A stretch of DNA of 64,000 nucleotides, taken from the NCBI GenBank assembly GCA_016802295.1, contig JAESIW010000180.1, positions 2,814,102-2,878,101 of the forward strand. Direction: 5' to 3'. Below the pieces are notes generated by a model, which made no database searches, had not been told where the DNA came from, and was given only the letters and a program-made list of their open reading frames with translations. The stretch's first letter is position 1. Every line of letters begins with the position of its first letter. The stretch comes from Brachionus rotundiformis. Taxonomy: Eukaryota > Rotifera > Eurotatoria > Ploima > Brachionidae. Below are positions 12,999 through 24,881 of the stretch, piece after piece. The position numbers and the translations under genes were made by a program.

Positions 12999-15907
12999 TT
13001 AATCGTCTCCATACAAAAATAGTTCTTTTTGAAATTTTGGATTTATCACGTGATTAAGTGATATTCTTTGATCATTGAATAACTCGACATAGTATTTTGA
13101 TTTTTGTTTGTTATAAAAAAGAATTTTTAATTTAAAATTAGTTGAATTTTTTGTAAATTTTGATATTGATGGCAAATCGAATTCTTTGGGACATCCAGCC
13201 AAATAAATTCTAAACCCAAAGGGTGGAATTTCTGAAAACTCCTTTGGACAGGTTAAAAAAACATCACTCTTAAACTTTTTCCCATTGTCAATACATATTA
13301 CATTTTTATGTCCTAAAAAAATAAAAATTATATAAAAATTGAAGATATTCTTTAATTCTGAGTACCAGGCTCGCCTTGAACATCAGATATATACCTGACT
13401 CGATTCCATACATTTTTATCAAAGGAAAAGAATATACTTTCTTTTCCCAAAGTATTCAAGTCTAAAAAATTTATCGCCTGATTGTTGCAATAGACATTTA
13501 TTATTGAGCTAAATTGTTGCAGTGATCCTTTCAAACAATCAAGGTTTACAACGATGTCATTAGATAAAATTGGCTCACATAGATAAACATCTAATTGTTC
13601 ACCCAAACTAAGCAGACTACTATTTCTATACAAATCAAAGCAAAAATAAATTTGATTTAAATCAATTTGTCTTGAATGGATATTTTTTTTATGTTGGAAA
13701 TCTTTTCAAAATTTTAATTAGTAAAATTAATTTTTAATAAAATGCTAAACAACTTTTCGTATCTGTATCTGATTGTCGAATAGAGTGAAAATATTTTTCG
13801 GGGTCCCAGTAAATGTCATCCCTTAATAGTCAAATTAATTAAACTTTTCAAAGAATGGAAGTTAAATGAACCCTTCTTGCTTAGGAAGTAAATTTTCTGG
13901 AAAATCTCTTGATCCATCTCTCTCTCGTAAATTTAGTAAAAATTCCTTAGAATAAATTAATTGAAAAGATAGCTAAATTTATAAATATTACTTTAGTATA
14001 AATAATTCTTCTATTAGTTTCTTCTGAAGTGCAGGATTCAAGAGAATTTTTATCACTAAATGAATCTGATAGATTAAGGTTCTTAAAGTCTAAAGAAATA
14101 TCGGTTTTGTTAGAATTAAGACTTGACTTTTCGCCATCACTAGAAACTTTAGATTCCGAAGAATCGCCGAATTCTCTAAATTTATGGCAAGAATCAACAA
14201 AATACATGACAAATATTTTAAATGAAAATTACGAAAAATAAAAATAGTTTTAATATTTTATTGTACAATATTTTTCTTTAGTTTCAATCAAAAGGCGCTA
14301 AAAATAATTTAATTCATTAAAATATAAAATAAAATTCAAAATATTATTTTTTTATCAATTTGCTGACTGAGTTCTGAATCGTCGTATAAACTCGTATTCA
14401 TTTCTAATTCGTAGTATTGCGATTTCCAGCAGTATTTGCTCTCTTAAAAGAAATATAAATAAATAAATATAATTGTTGCTAATTTAGGAGTCAATTTTTT
14501 ATTAATTATCTTTAAAAATAAATTCTATAAATTCCAATAGAATTAAATATGAAAAATTAATATACAATATCTCTAAATATTAAATTTAAAATTAAGAATT
14601 TTGTACTTTATTCATATAATTGACTAAATTTGAAAATGAATAACCAATTTGTATCTGATTTAAATAATTAATACATGATTTTTCGTGATTTTAATTATCA
14701 AAATTAAAATAAATTAGATAATTAATTTAAAATTATTGCAAATTTCAAATCTAATATAAATATTACATTATACGAGTAAATCAGATGGTAGTTTCTCTAT
14801 TTCAAATTGAGAAAAATAGATGGGATAAGTGAAATTGGGTATGCTATAAAAATAATGTAATTTTTCTCACGGTTAAAAACCGGTTATGTAAATGCAACAT
14901 GATGCAAGCTAGCCAAAGTATAATAATTATGGATAGAATATCTACAAAATAAAATAAATTCAAATATTTTTATGATTGTTTATCTATTTGTTTCAAAATA
15001 AGCTCTTTGTGATCTGAATTTGTACAGTTCCTTTATAAAATGCATTTATGTTGTCCAATGTTGCATTTGCTGAGCAAGTAAATGAGCTATAAGATTTTTT
15101 AAATGCCTTGTTCCCTTCAATAGTACCAAATTTCACAAAAAAACATCGAAATAATAAAAATCATTAATTACTGAATAGGATCGATGAAAAAAATATTGTT
15201 TACCTGTTGTAAAAATTCTATCAGGTAAACTAGATGATTTGTTTACATAAAACAAAAAGAATTATCAATTTGTAGTAAGATCGAATTGTATTACTCTATA
15301 TTTCAAAAAATATTAAATGAATATGTAATAATTGATTAAATTCCTACTAATCTAAAATTAATTTGAATTTTAAATGTAATATGAGGAAAAATTTTAAGGA
15401 AAAAAATTAAAAATAACTAAGCCAGATATTTCTCACGACAACAAAAATATATTTAAGTATGAAAAAGCAACTTTACAATATCTTTCAAAAATTAAGACGT
15501 TTTTTAACTATAAACGCGCATTTGATATGAATAATTTAAATTAATTTTAAATATTAATTTTAGATGATTTTCAAAAATTGAGTTTATTACCTGATATTTT
15601 TATCAATAATATTCATGCAAGTTAGACTTTCTGAACTAAATTCGAGTAATGTTTCCCCAGTTATTTTATTAAGTATAAACAAATCTTTATAAGTGTCATA
15701 GTAAGATGGAAATTTCCTATTAAACCATTCCAATACTCTATCTACGTTCCATTTATTTACAGCATAACTACTTGAGCTAGTTGTTTGGCTATTTTCATTG
15801 TATTTTTGATTTTCTTGAATCTAATAAAGTCATTTTCAGTCATAATATTAAAAAAATAGTACTTTCTCCTCAATAATTGTGTTTTCGCAGTCCGCAGTAT
15901 TCATCAT
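12999..15907 (-). CDS. SAM and Tudor domain protein (putative germline granule factor)
   Basis: Eight exons (15907-15863, 15820-15591, 14442-14368, 14175-13992, 13945-13872, 13821-13754, 13701-13366, 13312-12999) join in phase to 441 residues. A SAM-like domain covers about residues 36-105, beginning NKWNVDRVLEWF, with its last helix (EQILLEIAILR) in exon 3. A Ser/Asp/Lys-rich linker follows. The C-terminal third reads as an extended Tudor domain: NRVRYISDVQGE, then a VICIDNGKKF strand like the VxxVDYGN core, then PPFGFRIYLAG. Tudor proteins bind methylarginine on Piwi-type partners in germ granules. That role is inferred here, since the aromatic cage was not mapped and the VDYGN core is altered to CIDNG. 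The third intron from the 3' end and most others are about 50 bases, but the second intron is 1,148 bases. I could not match it to one named TDRD family. Confidence 0.78.
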
Positions 15908-16632
15908 TTATATAAAATTCAATTATTATCAAATCCCAATTTAATTTATTTCTTTTATTCTATATTTATAACTTTTTAGATAGCTTTTGCTTAGATTTCA
16001 AGCATAATTTTTATCTCTGAATAAAGTTAGAAAACATAAATTAGCGCAAATAAAACGTAACTTTAATATAAATACTTTTAAATTAGTAATTCAACATTTA
16101 GAAAAATTTTCGAACTTTTTTTTGGGTCATCAAACATTTTTGTATTTGATAAAATATAAATTAGAAAGATAATCTAAATAAAATTAAATGAAAGAATAAT
16201 GTAAATAATCACTCTAAATAAAATATCAATTTAATCAATATATAAAATTTTTAAATATTTGTTGCCATTAAAATAATTTTATTTTCTTTGGTAAAATTTT
16301 TTCTAACAAATTTTTAATTAACAAATAATTATTTTATAATGTTTTTTTTTTTTGTTAAGTTAACTCAAAATCGATTCTTCTAATTCAAATTAAGAAAAAA
16401 ATAAAACAAGTTTTTGAGTAATTCTTTAAAAAATGGTTCAAAAACCACAATAAAAAAATCTAAACAAATAATTGAACAATTAGTACTTTTAAATAAGAAA
16501 AAACAGCAAAATAACTATAATCTTAGATATCAAGCAAGAAAAATTGCAGAAAAAAATTAAATGTTGAAAATTAGCTACAGTTATTGACTAGAAATGGTAA
16601 ATAAATTTTTTGAGAAAGTTTTAAAAAGAAAA

Positions 16633-17912
16633 TTAATGCTTAACTTTATCAATTTTAATTTGAACTTCGTTCTCGGAATTATTATTGCTGTTGGCTGTCT
16701 CTTTCACATTTCTTTTAAAAAATGCAGCATAAACATTTTCCCATGTGCTATCTCTTGGACCGAACAAAAATAAGTAAACATTTTTTAGATAGCTTTGATG
16801 AAACGGGTTATAGGACTCATTTTTTAATATTTTTAAATATGTGATATTTTTTCGTGAGAACTTTTCCCATGTCGTTGTGTTGGTAAGCATGAAATAAGTG
16901 TGCACTAGAAAAAGAGACAAAGTAAGGAAAAAAGATATGACTAAAACTTGAGCATTAAAAAGTAAGAGGAGATTCTTTAAAAGCCATGTGGACCATTTTG
17001 AATAACTCATAAATGAACTCCTAAAACAATTATTTTATTTTCAGTGTTAAGAATTATTGGCTATTTTACCATGTTATCTCTATACACCAGCAAATTAATG
17101 CATTTGTAGTTCCAACAAAAAGCCAAAAATATTTATGGTTCTTTTCACCAACACAAGTCTCTAGCCAAGGACTGAAATTAAAACAAATATTAAAAAGAAC
17201 ATTGCTTTTTGTTTCTTTATTTACCAATGGTGATCAAATTTATTTACACACTTTAAAAAATTTAAAGTTAATATATTTTAATTTTTATTTTATTTTGAAA
17301 AAATTACTCTCCGACACTCTTCACAATGTCTGCTTCGAATCGGTTGCTAAAAAATAGATAAATTATTTGTAATAGAATAAATAAAACATTGTTAGAATAT
17401 TTATTTAAATAAAGATAAATTTTTGATAATTACTTCTAAATTACAGTATGTACAAAATCTCAACTTGATATTGGGCAAGCCTTCTTTTTGAAAAGTTGGC
17501 CGCGTTTCCTTTACAGAAATTAGAAAATAAAGAAATAAAAAAAAGTGCTCAATCTTTATACCACTTGTTGCTTCTCTACATATCCGGGATTTTTAAAGCA
17601 AGTCAAGAAAAAGAATAGAAGTGATGAATAGGTCAGACTAACAAAAAAAAACAGATAGATATAATCACGTCTTATTAAGGCATCTCGGAGTTCTTTTTTA
17701 AAAATATTAATTTTTTAATCACTGTTGACTTTTTTTAACTTACTTGTATTTTGCAGAAACAAATTTCCCGTCACAAAGAGAACCAAAATTAAATGAGCGG
17801 TTCTAACAAAAATTTTTTTCCAATTAAAAAACCTTCTGGATTTAAGTTTAAACAGGTTGTTCAATATGGCTAAATTAAAGTTAAAATTACTTCTTTTCTT
17901 CTTGAAGAACAT
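16633..17912 (-). CDS. ZDHHC12: ZDHHC12-like palmitoyltransferase
   Basis: Seven exons (17912-17744, 17692-17562, 17508-17434, 17346-17308, 17250-17225, 17171-17070, 17020-16633) join in phase to 309 residues. The protein S-acylates cysteines of target proteins in ER/Golgi membranes. The Cys-rich domain reads FCTYCNLE, QPIRSRHCEECRR, CVNKFDHHCPWLETCVGEKN; the catalytic DHHC cysteine codon is split across an intron. Two hydrophobic segments precede it, with a DPGY-type turn (here NPGYV), and two follow. A TTTWE motif after the fourth segment and NPFHQSYLKN near the end match ZDHHC12, as does the VRTAH N-terminus. One exon is only 26 bases. An in-frame TAA directly precedes the ATG at 17912, so this start is firm for that reading frame. 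A spliced upstream ORF overlaps it. Confidence 0.92.
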
Positions 17913-18079
17913 TTAATTCAACAGAACTATTATCTTTCGAAGAACTGTCAGAAATTGTTTTAATCTTTTTTATGTATTAAATTTGATATGTTAGATAATT
18001 ATTTATATTTTTATTTTACCTTGTTGAAATACTCATCGCTTGATGATTGCGAACTTAATATTTTTTCTCTATCGCTCAT
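17887..18079 (-). promoter_or_regulatory. Spliced upstream ORF overlapping the ZDHHC12 start
   Basis: An ATG at 18079 opens a 20-codon exon (18079-18020) ending at a GTAAAA donor. Splicing to 17964 keeps the frame open for 25 more codons to a TAA at 17887-17889. The 45-residue product is Ser/Asp/Glu/Lys-rich, beginning MSDREKILSSQSSSDEYFNK. It overlaps the first 26 bases of the ZDHHC12 reading frame in another frame. It could be a regulatory upstream ORF, a small second protein from the same transcript, or an alternative first exon. Upstream ORFs ending past the main start usually reduce main-ORF translation. Transcription is not shown by sequence. Confidence 0.45.
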
Positions 18080-19944
18080 TTTTAAATTTAAATAAAAAAT
18101 TGAATCAACTTTTAAAATGTAAAATAATTTGCTGTAATTTCAATTATTCTCAATTAATATTCAAAATAGATGTCTTGAAAAAAAAATTTCAATTTATTAT
18201 TCAGTTATATTTAACAGTTTTGCATAATTTTATTTTTCATATTCCATATGACAGAAATCTTATAACTTTAATCTTTATTTGTAATAAAATATTCAATTGA
18301 CCTTTTTTATCAATTTAAGACACAAAATGAAAGTCAAATTTTAAAAACTTCTTTTAACTTCTTAATTTTTTAAAAGTAAGAATTTTTTAGGTTTATAATG
18401 ATGAATTATTGAAGTCCTATGATATTGGTAGTAAAAGCAATAAAGGCCCTATCGGGTTAAGCTTTTTTTTCCAAGTGAAGAGATTATCTTTGATTCTCTT
18501 TTTTTGGAACTTATCGATTTCAGAGATGTTCGTTTCATGAGTTGCAAATTAACTTATGGTTAACACAAACCACTTAGGTGTAAACCATCAATGGTTAGCT
18601 TTTTGAAACCATCACCTATCATATCTACTGCACAATTGGTGCATTTTTTTATTTATTTGGTTAGCCCATTCCAAATCATTCTAAATATTAATCCCTGGAT
18701 CTTCTTCAAGATTTGCTTTGGCTTATTTCTTTGTGCCAAAGATGCAATAAATTATTTGATAGAATGTGCATTACCAAATAAGTGATCAAATAGAAATAAA
18801 AATTATATCTTGTTAAAGTTAGATTATCATTTATTTTTATGAATATAAAAAATTCAATATCATATAAATAAAAGAGGTCTCAAAACTGAGTCTTGTGATA
18901 CTCTGCTAGTTACTCTAGTCACTCCAATCAATCGCTCACAGATGAATCCGAAATTACTCTTTGTTTTTTTTCACAGAGAAAATAATTTTCCCAATAGATA
19001 ATCATATATGTAAAACTATATACCTTTAGCTTAAATAATAATACCGTAAACGGTACTAGAGAATCTTCCAGACATTTGTTGAAGGACTCAGATAGTATTT
19101 GATTGCATTTAGTCTGTTTCTTTTATTTAAAAGAAGTCTACATTTGCAATCTACCAAATGAAAACCAATTTTCCCTACGAAAGAGATAATCAAGACATAT
19201 TATTGTTCTTTAAAATTTATTTTTTTAATTTGGATATCTTTTAAAATATGATAAATGAAATGCGTCAATTGAGCAATAATTTTCAGATATAATTGATCCT
19301 AGATGCTAAATTCACAGATTATCATTATTTTCCCATTGAAGGCACCAGTTTTGATTGCTAGAAATTAAAATTGGCTTTAGAATTAAATATTCTTATTAAA
19401 TTATTACTAATACATTATTTTTGTATCTTTAAAAATATGATTCTATGCATTATTTTTTAATCTTCTTGTTTAGCCTGTTAAACCCTGGAACGAAAAGAAC
19501 AAATTTTTGTTTGAAAATCATGGAAAGTATGAAATTTAGATTGAAGATTAAAAATTTTATCAAAATATCCATTAATTTAATCATTCCAATCAATTTTTTC
19601 ATTAATTTTTCAAAAATGTTTCAAGTTATTTGAGAATAAGTTATTTTTTTCCTTTTTATTTTGAATTTTCCTCCAAGTTTTAAGACAAAAAAAAATGTCT
19701 CTCATCAAAAATTCTTGTTCATTCACCAAAATTCAAATTGGGCTCTAAATAATTATTAATTAAAATCCTGACAAATGTTAAGGAATGCGAACATTAGTAA
19801 TTAAAAATTTTAAATTCACATTTTAAAACAGGTTAGAAGCTCTAATCGATAAGAGACATAATTAGATAAAATTTTGATAAATAATTATTTTTCTTTTATT
19901 TTTATGACTGTAAGATTAAAATTTAACAACCGTAGTTTTTAAAT
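18080..19944. other. Divergent spacer between ZDHHC12 and KDM3
   Basis: This stretch holds the presumed promoters of both divergent neighbours and a decayed retroelement listed separately. Remaining sequence is A/T-rich, and small open frames such as 19445-19633 are low-complexity and unsupported. Confidence 0.45.
18420..19090 (-). mobile_element. Decayed non-LTR retrotransposon reverse transcriptase fragment
   Basis: Read on the minus strand, 18861-18930 gives VTSRVSQDSVLRPLLFI, closely matching the VTSGVPQGSVLGPLLF block of Jockey/CR1-type LINE reverse transcriptases. Upstream pieces such as LFKLKVYSF and EKKQRV fit the preceding RT blocks. Further on, near 18710-18640, EEDPGINI, a stop, then NDLEWANQI resembles the EKDLGI-x-NDLKW block. 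Stops and frame changes interrupt it. The segment between the PLLF and DLGI blocks is much shorter than in intact elements, so the active-site YADD region appears deleted. The element is inactive and its edges are uncertain. Confidence 0.6.
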
Positions 19945-22797
19945 ATGAGTGAGTCAATTGACTGTTTTGCCAAAGATCCTAAATTTTTAAGAAAAACCAG
20001 ATCTCAGGAACAACCTACCAATTTGAATAAAAAACTAAAAATAAATGACAATCATAGCAAAATACAGAATGTAAAGTGTATAGATATTTCAAATAGATTC
20101 AATGATCTAGACATGTGTCGGGAGTGTTCTTTAAGTTTAGCTAATCTTGAAAGTATAGGGAACGATGATTGTAGATTCAATGGTTGGAGAAGGTTTAATG
20201 CTAAGTTTGAAAAATGTTTATCTATTTTGACTTTAAAGGCTAAATAATGATTTAAATGAATTATATGATTTTCTTCAGGAGTCAGACTTTAGCGATAGTG
20301 ACTCTTCTACATGGGATTTTAATAGTAACCATTCTGAATTATCAATCGAAGATTCGAGAAAAATTTTATGCTTAATTGGTGAGCATTTTGAGGAATTAAT
20401 CGAAAATGAAATTAGATTTAGACAAAAATTTGAAAAAAAAAGTAAATTTTACCGATTTTTACATTTTGAATATAATTTAATGTTTATTATTTATTAATTT
20501 AATCATTTTTTTAAAAAATCTAAGGCTTCGATCATATATTAATGGATTAAAAAAATAAAACTTTATTTAATTTTTAAATTTTGATTTAAATTAAATTTTA
20601 CTCTTTGTGATAGTTTCGAAATGAACATTAGTTTTCATAGTTTTTTTTTTTAAGATAGTTGAAGCTAAGTTTTCAGTATTTTAAATAGAAAAATCAATCC
20701 AAACAAATTTATATTTTTATAAATTTTCATGCTTGTTAAAGTGGTAATTTTTGTAGTTTGTGGTTTTTCTATAGACCTAATAAAATTGAAAGATAAAGTG
20801 AATAAATAATTTATTTAAAATTTATAAATCAAAGATAAATTTTATCATACGCTTTGTAAGGTTGTAAGGTTTGTTAATTTAGCACAAAAAAATTATCAGT
20901 TTTTTTTCTAAAATCTTATCTAAGTAATGTAGTAAGCTTTTAGAATAAAGTTGTTGAATTTTGAAAAGTTTTTTGACATTAAATCTAAAAACTAAGATTG
21001 ATCAAAAGTTATCTGTTAAGATTTTACATGTAGAAAGATGGTAATGCATAGCCGTGAACTATGCGACGAATGTAGTACGACAATATTTAATGGTCAAATG
21101 GCATGTAAGTCATGTGGCTTTGTGGTTTGTATTGACTGTTTCGAAATTAGGAGCAGAAATTTGAGACAAAATAGTAAAATTATAAATTTATCATGTAAAT
21201 TTTTTGTTAAATTAATTAGAAAGTGATAAACAAAGCAAAAAAGATGAATACTCATGGCTCTATTGTTACAAATATGATTTTAAATTAAATAAGTTAATTA
21301 AAAAACCTCATTCGCCAAATGACATGATTTACGTTCAGTTTATTCCCTTCTATAGTAAATTTATAATAAAACTAATTAAGATTATTATATGCTTTAATTT
21401 AAAGTTTTGAATAAAATTTATTCAAAATACAAAAATTGTAAGGCTTTTGGGTACGAAGAAATTTTTTCAAGTCAAGTAAATAGTTCAATTTTAATTATTG
21501 ATTCATTCGGAGAAAGCTGTCGGATAGATGACGAAGAGTTGACAAAAATGTTTGAAAAAGAATGGCATTCCAAAAAACCAATTGTGGTTAAAAGCCTTCA
21601 CAGATCCCTGAATGAAAAAATTTGGACGCCTAGCTCGTTCTCGTCAGAATTTGGTCACCTTGAAACAGATTTGATAAATTGTAAATACAACCGAGTAGTG
21701 CCAAATGTGCTGCTGAAAAAATTTTGGTCAGGGTTTGACAATTTAGAAGACCGACTTTGTGACCATAAAGGTAGAAAAATGATTCTAAAGCTCAAGGATT
21801 GGCCTTCATCAGAAGACTTTAAAAATTTTCTACCTTCACGCTACGCAGATTTAGTGAAAAACATACCAGCTAAAAAATTTACTCATCGGAATGGAACTTT
21901 TAATTTGGTTTCCTATTTGCCGGACTTTTTTTGCCTACCGGACCTTGGACCAAAACTTTACATTGCCTACAGCTCAGCTGAAACCCCTAAAGAGGGAACT
22001 ACTAATCTCCATGTGGACATTTCTGACGCAGTTAACTTAATGGTCTATGTTGCAGATTTGTCAACTAATGAAAATCACAGTTCATTAGAGAAAGAATTAG
22101 TTCAATTTTTAGAAGAATCAAATTGTTCTCAAGAGAATATTAGTCGATACTTGAACAATGAAAAACCTGGAGCCTTATGGCACATATTTAAGCCAACTGA
22201 TGCTGATAATATCCGAACATACCTCACTCTAAAAGATATAAATAAAGGGAAAAAAATTTTTGGCTGTAATGATCCCATACACGACCAAACAAATTACCTG
22301 GATAATAAAATGCTGGATGAATTAAAAAGAGAATATGATGTTGAAGTTTATACAATTGTCCAATTTTTAGGCGATGCAATTTTTATTCCTTCAGGTGCAC
22401 CACATCAAGTCCGTAATCTAAATAGCTGTATAAAAGTAGCTGGCGATTTTGTCACTCCACATGGAATAGGGGAATGTTTACATATAACTAGCCAAGTAAG
22501 GCAGTTGAGTGAGACTCACAATAATCATGAAGATAAGCTTCAGGTAAATTATCCAAAATTAGTCAAGTATTCAAGATCGATTAAACTCAATTAGAAAAAA
22601 AAATATGACCAGTAATTAATTACTTATTTACCATTGAAAACCTCTAATTTTTTAAAATTATATTATTTGTTTAACATACTTTATTTTTCTCAATCTAGGT
22701 CAAAAATATGATTTACCACAGTGTTAAAACGTGCTTATCGGTTTTGAATGAAAACAAAAATGTAACAGAAGAAATTCCTCAAAATTCTCAAGATTAA
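19945..22797 (+). CDS. KDM3: KDM3-type JmjC histone H3K9 demethylase, short form
   Basis: Six exons (19945-20192, 20239-20441, 21021-21173, 21220-21354, 21405-22543, 22699-22797) join in phase to 658 residues. KDM3 enzymes remove mono- and dimethyl marks from H3K9 using Fe(II) and 2-oxoglutarate. The Cys-rich zinc finger spans exons 1-3 (CRECSLSLANLE; CDECSTTIFNGQMACKSCGF). The JmjC domain in exon 5 carries the iron ligands in NLHVDISDAVN (HxD) and the distal His in PSGAPHQV. KPGALWHIF and the final NHEDKLQ/VKNMIYHSVK block, split by the last intron, are KDM3 hallmarks. The N-terminus starts just before the finger, so the long regulatory region of human KDM3A/B (over 600 residues) is absent. 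The exon 2 to exon 3 junction needs the acceptor at 21019-21020; a nearer AG breaks the frame. Confidence 0.92.
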
Positions 22798-23197
22798 GGA
22801 TTTCTAATTATTCTTTAGAATAATTTTTAAGTTAGTTTATTAAAACTAAAAAAAAATAAAATCATATTATATCTAGATTAAAACAATTTTTAAAATTTAT
22901 TTAATATTTATTTGATCTACTTCAATTACTTTTTTTCTTTATTTACATGAACAAAAAAACTGTAAAAATTTGAACAAAAATAAATTAAATTGTTACTTTT
23001 TTTATTGATTTTTTAGTAATTTTTAAGTCCTAAATTCCACTGGTAATTCAATGGAATTTTCATAAAGTCTATATTTTTTTTGAAGGTGCAATTCAGCGTT
23101 TTAATATTAAATTTTAATTTTTTTAGAATAATTTTCAAATTATTCACATGTCTAGGATATAAAATTTTTTTTTCTTTCATTTAGATATTTGTATATT
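22798..23197. other. Spacer between KDM3 and the C2H2 gene
   Basis: A 400-base A/T-rich gap between two head-to-tail plus-strand genes. No feature beyond presumed 3' and 5' untranslated sequence was recognised. Confidence 0.4.
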
Positions 23198-24881
23198 ATG
23201 GAAGAATTTAATACTGATTTTTTAAATTTTATCGACAAAGAAGAAAATAATAATCAAAATTCATTCTTGCCAATTTACAGTCCAAACAGCCTTCAGTCAA
23301 AGCATGCAAGAACAGAGGAAAATCCATTATTTGATTTAAAAGTACGGCTTTTTTAATGTAAATGGTAATTAAATGTTTCTTTTTTAGAGAAAAAGAAACT
23401 CAGACAGCCTTGAAAGCTTGGAAGATTTGGAAAAGACTGACCAGTTGTTAAATTTGCACCAGAATATTCCAGAAACTGGTCTCAACTTCCAATTAATTGC
23501 AAAAAATGATAGGAAATTAGTAAAATTAAATTTGGCAAAAGACACTTCAAACATAAAAGATTCCATTGATCGAATAAAGTCTATTTTTACAGCAACATCA
23601 CATAGCCAGATTCAAAATAAGCTTTCTAGATTGGAGGATATTGACGATCTTCCATCTGAATCGGATGTGAGCACTGGTCTGGTTGTTCTTCCTCCTATTC
23701 AAAATTCAATACAAGCTCTTGATTGCGTAAAAACTAGGGATAATGCTTTGAGCGTTTGTTACAAATGTAGTAATTGTAGCAAAGTTTTTAATGATGAAAG
23801 TTCATACAAAATTCATCAAGAAAGTGAATGCAATGAAATTGACAAATTTTTAAATGAAATAAGTCATCAGATTGAGAAAGAGGAAGAAAAAATTCAGAAT
23901 TCCAAGAGTCGAAAGAAAATTTTTATTTGCACAGAATGTGGCAATCAGTTCTTTTCACAGAATGATTTGAACAAGCATATGCTTAATGTGCACGAAAATT
24001 CCAAACCTTACAAGTGTTCACAATGTTCAATGGCATTCTTGGAACTTTCGACAAAAAATCGTCACGAAAAAGAACATCTGGGCCTAAAGCCATTTCGCTG
24101 CTATATTTGTGCTTTTGAATTTAGTCGAGCATCAAATTTGCGCACTCATTTGCTTAAGATGCATCCAAAAGACATTGGAACATTGGTCAATATTACCAAG
24201 TCTGAAGACAACAAGTTGAAATTTGAGTTTAATCTGGGTATTTGATTATTTAAATTATTAAAAATAAATTACATATATATTTATATTATCAATTAATTTC
24301 TTAAAATTTAAGATGCTATTAAAAATAATAGAGAACAAAATCAACATTCTAAATCGTCCAAATCACCAACTAAATCAACTGATCCAAAAAACATCATGAA
24401 TACTGTAATTTATATTAAAGATCCAAATAACAAAAATTCTGATATTCAGCATGTAATTAATATTAATTTTTATTAATTTTTTAAAATTTGAAAATGTATT
24501 GATATTTTACAGATGGTTGTTTATGTGGACGGAAAACCAATATTTGTTCAAAATCCAAAATTAAATAATGCAGAAAATGGAGATGCAAATGATGCCCAAG
24601 TTCCAAAAACTTTGCATGGTCGTTTATCACGAAATAAAAGTCAAGCAAGTAAACCTGCGGCAAAGATTCCCTATCTTTTGGCAGCTGCAGCAGCTGCTGC
24701 GGCCTCTAATTCAAAAGCACAATCACTTCTACCAAACAATGACCATCAAGCCCATACACACCAAAGACAAAAATTGTATTCTCAAAACCAAGAGCTTAAA
24801 CACGACCAGGAGTATTTACAATTGGTGTCTATGTTTAAACAAAAAAATGAAAAATTGCACAATCCTCTTAAAGGATTTTGA
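23198..24881 (+). CDS. Four-finger C2H2 zinc-finger protein
   Basis: Four exons (23198-23341, 23388-24237, 24313-24452, 24513-24881) join in phase to 500 residues. Finger 1 (about residues 173-196, YKCSNCSKVF) ends in a C2HC variant. Fingers 2-4 (about 228-252, 256-278 and 284-307; FICTECGNQF, YKCSQCSMAF, FRCYICAFEF) are ordinary C2H2, linked by TGEKP-like spacers. A charged, predicted helical segment separates finger 1 from the rest. The C-terminal exon holds an eight-alanine run and a Gln/His-rich tail. It is probably a nuclear DNA-binding protein. I do not recognise a named family. The ATG at 23198 is the first in frame after an A/T-rich leader. Confidence 0.85.

Noticed and set aside
13626..13760. 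Apparent phase break in the SAM-Tudor gene
   Set aside because: Moving the exon start from 13625 to 13701 keeps the frame open and makes all eight exons join in phase.
20432..21040. Apparent frameshift in KDM3 at an A9 run before a splice donor
   Set aside because: Using the acceptor at 21019-21020 instead of the nearer 21032-21033 restores the frame and gives a segment of the same length as in human KDM3.
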